Assembly (NCBI RefSeq): GCF_001428525.1 | Contig: NZ_LMHW01000015.1 | Span: 298,554-362,553, forward strand | Length of the DNA stretch: 64,000 nucleotides | Reading direction: 5' to 3' | DNA from: Flavobacterium sp. Root186 | GTDB lineage: Bacteria; Bacteroidota; Bacteroidia; Flavobacteriales; Flavobacteriaceae | Shown: positions 59,886 through 64,000 of the stretch, piece by piece | Position numbering within the stretch: position 1 is the stretch's first letter | How the letters are laid out: every line of letters begins with the position of its first letter | Translations under genes and position numbers: made by a program | The notes under the pieces: model-generated | Seen by the model: only the letters and a program-made list of their open reading frames with translations | Told to the model about the DNA's origin: nothing | The model's database searches: none

Positions 59886-62800
59886 ATGCGTAACTTTACT
59901 TTTAACTGGTTTAAGTTCTCCAAACCAAATTTTCTTATTTTATTTTTTTTATTAATTGGCTATAGTGCTTCAGCTCAGTTTTATACGAAACATTATATCG
60001 CGCCGGCTCCCTGGCAATATTTTAGTAAAGCAAATGAAATTGTTATAGCAACAAATTCAACAAGTACTGTAAATATTACGCTAACCAAGAGTGATGGTAC
60101 TTTAGAAACAACTTTAACCGCTATAAAAGGAGCTCCAGCGGTCTATAGATTTAAACTTCTTGCGAAAGATCTTCCAATGAATGCCCTAAATACGGTAATC
60201 TCAGGGGCAGGATTAATAGTGACAAGTGATGGACCAACCTCTGTAAACATGCGAAATGTTGCTTCTGATGACTATACTGGTGGGGAAAATGTTGATGCAA
60301 ACCTGAAGGGGAATGCAGCATTGACCAGTTTTGGTGATGCTGGTGTAGGGGTACGTTTTAGAGTAGGATATTATAGAGATGGCACTTTAGGAAATTTTAG
60401 TGGCTTAGGAGATCAACGTCCGATTTATAGTATTATGGCAACCGCTAATAATACAACAGTAAAAATTAACAACGCTATTGCAGCTACATTAAATGCAGGG
60501 CAAAGTTATTTGTTTAAAGCGGCTATAGGAACATTGGTAGAGTCTTCAAATCCTTCTGTAATGAATACTTCAGCGGCGATAGATATGCCTGATGGCTGTG
60601 GAGATGGAGCTTTTAATCAGGTTCCGCCTGAATCAGTTTTAGGAACGGAGTACTTTATTGAAAGAGGAAAAGGAAATGATACTGCAGAACAAACAACTGT
60701 AGTTGCAACAAAAGACAATACGGTTATAACAATAGATACTTACTCAACAACTGGTGCATTAACAGCTACGAACAGTGTGACTTTAGCAACAGCTGGAAGT
60801 TTTTATACTTTTCGTAATGGTGTGTCGAATACAAGCTTTTCGGCATCACGTGTTTCTGCAGACAAGAAAATTGTTGTTTATTCTGGTACAGCACAATCTT
60901 GTGAGGTAGATATTTCTACAATTGCCCCAGTATCAGAATGTGGAGGATCTAATTTTATAGAGACAGCAAAGTTTAGAAATTATGGTACGGGAACGTTACC
61001 ATATTTTGGGTATATACTTTTAAGAAGTGCTACAGATGTAGTAACTGTAAATGGAACTAATATTGAGACTATAAGTGGTATTACAGCCCGTCATCAATTA
61101 GGCACTACAGGCTGGTATTTGATAAACTTTGAAGACACTCAAATAGGTAGTCCAAATGTTCTTTCTATTTCGAGTGCTGCTAAACTAACGGTTTCAATTG
61201 TACAGCAAGGAGGGGGATTCTCAATGGCAGGATTTTTCTCTAATTTTGCGGTTCAGCCAGAAGATCCAACCATGACTTATATTTCTGGTGGCGGATGTAC
61301 TAATAATAAAGCAGAATTAACAACACCAGCTGGTTTTGCGCCTTATCAATGGTATTATAACGGGACAGCAATAACAGGAGCTAATTCGTCAACTTATACT
61401 GCTACAAAAACTGGTGCATATTCAGTAGCATCAACTTTAACTTGTGGAGCTCAAACACAGTCAAAACCTGTTAGTGTTACTTTATGTACTGATTTAGGAA
61501 TTACAAAAACAGTTGATAATGCAGCACCATGTTTAGGATCTACTGTAGAATTTACTGTTAAAGTAAGCAATTTAGGAGGGAATAATGTTTCAGGAGTTTC
61601 TGTAAATGATTTGCTTCCATCAGGCTACACTTATGTAAGTTCAACACCATCAGTAGGTGTTTATGATTCGGCGACCGGTATTTGGAGTATTGGTGATGTA
61701 GAGGCTCAAACATCTATGACATTAAAAATAACTGCAACAATAAATGCAACAGGTAATTATACAAATACAGCTTCATTACCAGCATCAATAGATACTAATA
61801 CTGCAAACAATTCAGCTAGTGCTGCGGTAACACCAAAGACATCAACTCTTGTTGTTACTAACCCTGCAGCAATTTGCGCACCAGCTACGGTTGATTTAAC
61901 AGCTCCGGCAGTTACAGCAGGAAGTACTCCAAATATGACACTTTCATATTGGACAGATTCAAATGCATCAACTGCTTATACGACACCAAGTGCTGTTATT
62001 GCTTCAGGAACTTATTATATAAAAGCGGTTTCTGTCGACGGATGTCAGTTTATAAAGCCGGTTGTGGTAACAATTAATGGGCAGGCAAATACACCTACAA
62101 TTTCAGCAAGTGGTGGAACTACTTGTATAACAGGAAGTGTTGTGTTAACATCATCTGGTAATTCGGGTACTTTTTTATGGTCAACAGGAGAAACCACAAA
62201 AAGCATTACAGTTACTTCAAATGGAAGTTATACTGTTAAAAGAATAAATGCTGCTGGTTGTCCTGGTAATAGTTCTGCGGCAACAGTAGTAACTTTTACA
62301 CCAGTTGCTCCTACAGCTTCTGCTCAAACATTTTGTTCATCTGAAAATAAAAAAGTTAGTGATTTAGTTGCCTCGGGAACTAATTTAAAATGGTATAGTG
62401 GGGCAAATGGAGGAACAGCTCTTTCATCGACTTTAACTTTGGCAACAGGGAATTATTATGGAAGCCAGACTGTAAATGGATGTGAAAGTTCAAGAACTCA
62501 AATAGCTGTAACTATTAATACTGTTTCTTCGGCTCCGGTTGCTTCCTCTCAGACTTTTTGTGCTTCTGATAATAAAAAGGTGAGTAATTTAGTAGCAACA
62601 GGATCAAATTTAAAATGGTATAGCGCAAGCAGCGGAGGTACACTTTATAATGGAACAGAAACATTAACGTCAGGAAATTATTATGTAAGCCAAACTGCCA
62701 ATACTTGTGGAGAAAGTGCAAGAACATTAGTAGTGATAACAATAGATACTGCGCCTTCTGCACCAACAGCATCTTCACAAACATTTTGTGCAACTGATGC

Positions 62801-64000
62801 TAAAAAAGTTAGTGATTTAGTGGCAACAGGAACAAATTTAAAATGGTATAGCGCAAGCAGCGGAGGTACACTTTATAATGGAACAGAAACATTAACGACA
62901 GGGAATTATTATGTAAGTCAGACTACTAATAGTTGTGGAGAGAGTGCAAGAAGGTTAGTGGCTGTTACAGTAAATAATACAGCTGCGCCAACATCATCTT
63001 CACAAACATTTTGTGCAATTGATGCTAAAAAAGTAAGTGATCTGGCAGCGACCGGAACTAGCTTAAAATGGTATAGTGCTTCAACAGGTGGAACATCATA
63101 CACAGGTACAGAAACATTAACATCAGGTAATTATTATGTAAGTCAGACTCTAAACAGTTGTGAGAGTACAAGAACTTTAGTAGTGGTTACAGTAAATAAT
63201 ACAGCTGCACCAACAGCATCGTCACAAACATTTTGTGAAATTGATGCTAAAAAAGTAAGTGATTTAGTGGCAACAGGTACCAATTTGAAATGGTATAATG
63301 CAAACACAGGAGGGATACTTTATGCGGGAACAGAAACATTAACATCAGGTAACTATTATGTAAGCCAGACTATAAGCGGTTGTGAAAGTGCGAGAACATT
63401 GGTGTCAGTTATAGTAAATCCAACACCCGCTGCACCAAGTATTACAGCAGACGGCCCAACGACATTTTGTTTTGGTGGAAGTGTAACTTTGACTTCTACT
63501 GGAGGAAACAGTTATTTATGGTCAACTGGAGCTACTACTCAGTCGATTACTGTATCTGCTTCTGGAACTTATAGCGTAAGAATAGCGAATGCTTCAGGAT
63601 GTCAAAGTCCTTCTTCAACTGCTACGATAGTAACAGTAAATGCTATACCTTCAGCCCCGACAGCTTCATTACAGAATTTCTGTTCAGCTGACGCTAAAAA
63701 GGTAAGCGATCTTACAGCGACAGGAACAAATTTAAAATGGTACAACGCTTCAACAGCAGGAACATTATATACGGGAACAGAAACTTTAGCAACAGGAACT
63801 TACTATGTAAGTCAGACTGTAACTGGATGTGAAAGCACAAGAACTTCTGTAAGTGTAACAATAAATACAACACCTGCAGTTCCGACATTAAGTGCTGTAA
63901 CCCAGCCGACCTGTTCAACAGCAACAGGAAGTTTTACAATATCAAACTACAGTGCTTCTAACACTTATGCGGTAAGTCCTTCAACAGGTGTTACCCAGTC
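59886..64000 (+). CDS. Giant secreted adhesin-like protein with IgGFc-binding-like head and Ig-like repeats, 5' part
   Basis: The frame stays open from ATG 59886 to the window end (1371 codons seen). Residues 1-33 are a signal peptide ending SASAQ. Residues 35-460 resemble the IgGFc-binding-type N-terminal region of Bacteroidetes surface proteins (IAPAPWQYFSKANEIVIAT). Then come an Ig-like region, a DUF11 module (DLGITKTVDNAAPCLGSTVEF, LPSGYTYVSS) at about 535-640, and an array of 74-76-residue modules. It is probably carried out by the type IX secretion system, whose C-terminal signal would lie beyond the window; that is inference. Confidence 0.85.
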   Translation, partial: MRNFTFNWFKFSKPNFLILFFLLIGYSASAQFYTKHYIAPAPWQYFSKANEIVIATNSTSTVNITLTKSDGTLETTLTAIKGAPAVYRFKLLAKDLPMNALNTVISGAGLIVTSDGPTSVNMRNVASDDYTGGENVDANLKGNAALTSFGDAGVGVRFRVGYYRDGTLGNFSGLGDQRPIYSIMATANNTTVKINNAIAATLNAGQSYLFKAAIGTLVESSNPSVMNTSAAIDMPDGCGDGAFNQVPPESVLGTEYFIERGKGNDTAEQTTVVATKDNTVITIDTYSTTGALTATNSVTLATAGSFYTFRNGVSNTSFSASRVSADKKIVVYSGTAQSCEVDISTIAPVSECGGSNFIETAKFRNYGTGTLPYFGYILLRSATDVVTVNGTNIETISGITARHQLGTTGWYLINFEDTQIGSPNVLSISSAAKLTVSIVQQGGGFSMAGFFSNFAVQPEDPTMTYISGGGCTNNKAELTTPAGFAPYQWYYNGTAITGANSSTYTATKTGAYSVASTLTCGAQTQSKPVSVTLCTDLGITKTVDNAAPCLGSTVEFTVKVSNLGGNNVSGVSVNDLLPSGYTYVSSTPSVGVYDSATGIWSIGDVEAQTSMTLKITATINATGNYTNTASLPASIDTNTANNSASAAVTPKTSTLVVTNPAAICAPATVDLTAPAVTAGSTPNMTLSYWTDSNASTAYTTPSAVIASGTYYIKAVSVDGCQFIKPVVVTINGQANTPTISASGGTTCITGSVVLTSSGNSGTFLWSTGETTKSITVTSNGSYTVKRINAAGCPGNSSAATVVTFTPVAPTASAQTFCSSENKKVSDLVASGTNLKWYSGANGGTALSSTLTLATGNYYGSQTVNGCESSRTQIAVTINTVSSAPVASSQTFCASDNKKVSNLVATGSNLKWYSASSGGTLYNGTETLTSGNYYVSQTANTCGESARTLVVITIDTAPSAPTASSQTFCATDAKKVSDLVATGTNLKWYSASSGGTLYNGTETLTTGNYYVSQTTNSCGESARRLVAVTVNNTAAPTSSSQTFCAIDAKKVSDLAATGTSLKWYSASTGGTSYTGTETLTSGNYYVSQTLNSCESTRTLVVVTVNNTAAPTASSQTFCEIDAKKVSDLVATGTNLKWYNANTGGILYAGTETLTSGNYYVSQTISGCESARTLVSVIVNPTPAAPSITADGPTTFCFGGSVTLTSTGGNSYLWSTGATTQSITVSASGTYSVRIANASGCQSPSSTATIVTVNAIPSAPTASLQNFCSADAKKVSDLTATGTNLKWYNASTAGTLYTGTETLATGTYYVSQTVTGCESTRTSVSVTINTTPAVPTLSAVTQPTCSTATGSFTISNYSASNTYAVSPSTGVTQ
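62310..63880 (+). repeat. Tandem array of six APTASSQTFC-KKVSDL modules in the adhesin
   Basis: Module starts at 62310, 62535, 62763, 62988, 63210 and 63657 (periods 225, 228, 225, 222 and 447 bp, the last spanning an extra Ig-like module of other sequence). Each has the phrases QTFC, KKVSDL, NLKWY, TLTSGNYYVSQT and CES, with two Cys per module that could form a disulfide. Bases 62605-62669 and 62833-62897 are identical over 65 bp, showing recent recombination or conversion between modules 2 and 3. Confidence 0.9.

Noticed and set aside
59696..59893. 65-codon frame overlapping the adhesin start
   Set aside because: AT-rich, no recognisable feature, covers the hairpin, no start context.
62310..63880. 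CRISPR-like repeat array
   Set aside because: The repeats are long, in-frame coding modules of a surface protein, with no spacers and no cas genes.

Overview
The window is AT-rich chromosomal DNA from a member of the Bacteroidota, most probably a Flavobacterium of the F. johnsoniae type. The main reasons are: Bacteroidetes-type promoters (TTG, 15-22 nt, TAnnTTTG) in front of many genes; a complete alternative complex III (actA-F) joined to an aa3-type oxidase; a long IF2; DUF2723, DUF3127, DUF4920 and DUF2975 proteins typical of the family; and a very large Ig-repeat surface protein running off the right end. The species call is inference from gene content; the gene calls rest on visible motifs.

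Left part (1-14.1 kb): the 3' end of a HIT gene, an orphan histidine kinase, a flavin reductase-like protein, DUF3127, aat and a MOSC protein. Then comes a minus-strand thiamine cluster, in transcription order thiS-thiC-thiE/tenI-like-thiD-thiE-thiG-[insert]-thiH-thiF. A textbook TPP riboswitch (about 12086-12165) precedes it, and an apparent start-codon-sequestering hairpin lies over the thiS ATG. Between thiG and thiH sits a 581-bp cassette with 33-bp inverted ends that carries a frameshifted GxxExxY (PD-(D/E)XK-type) gene. tag, a small lipoprotein and a queuosine-precursor transporter follow.

Middle part (14.2-43.4 kb): an M3 peptidase; tsf, rpsB, rpsI and rplM on the minus strand, with structured leaders before rpsB and rplM; two ferritin-like exported proteins; a LacI-type regulator; and polA. 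At 25.6-28.6 kb an OmpR-type two-component system is enclosed by three paralogous small exported Lys/Ala-rich proteins. Two of their promoters carry the same 18-bp double box with identical geometry, which makes this locus the best candidate for an undescribed signalling system. Then come a membrane phosphoesterase, a thioredoxin-fold protein without the CxxC, a polysaccharide deacetylase, a DUF2723 membrane protein with an inserted DUF805 domain, two tandem tRNA-Gln units, DUF2975/HTH, a universal stress protein, and rimP-nusA-infB behind a leader attenuator.

Right part (43.6-64 kb): one long respiratory operon (actA-B-C-D-E-F-coxB-coxA) runs from a single good promoter to a terminator. It is followed by ruvB, an alpha/beta hydrolase, a cytochrome P450 overlapping queG, a 553-bp AT-rich leader region with a near-perfect 20-bp hairpin, and the 5' part of a giant secreted adhesin-like gene with six copies of a 74-76-residue module. 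Small dispersed inverted repeats lie in several intergenic regions. No CRISPR array, rRNA, insertion-sequence transposase or prophage was seen.
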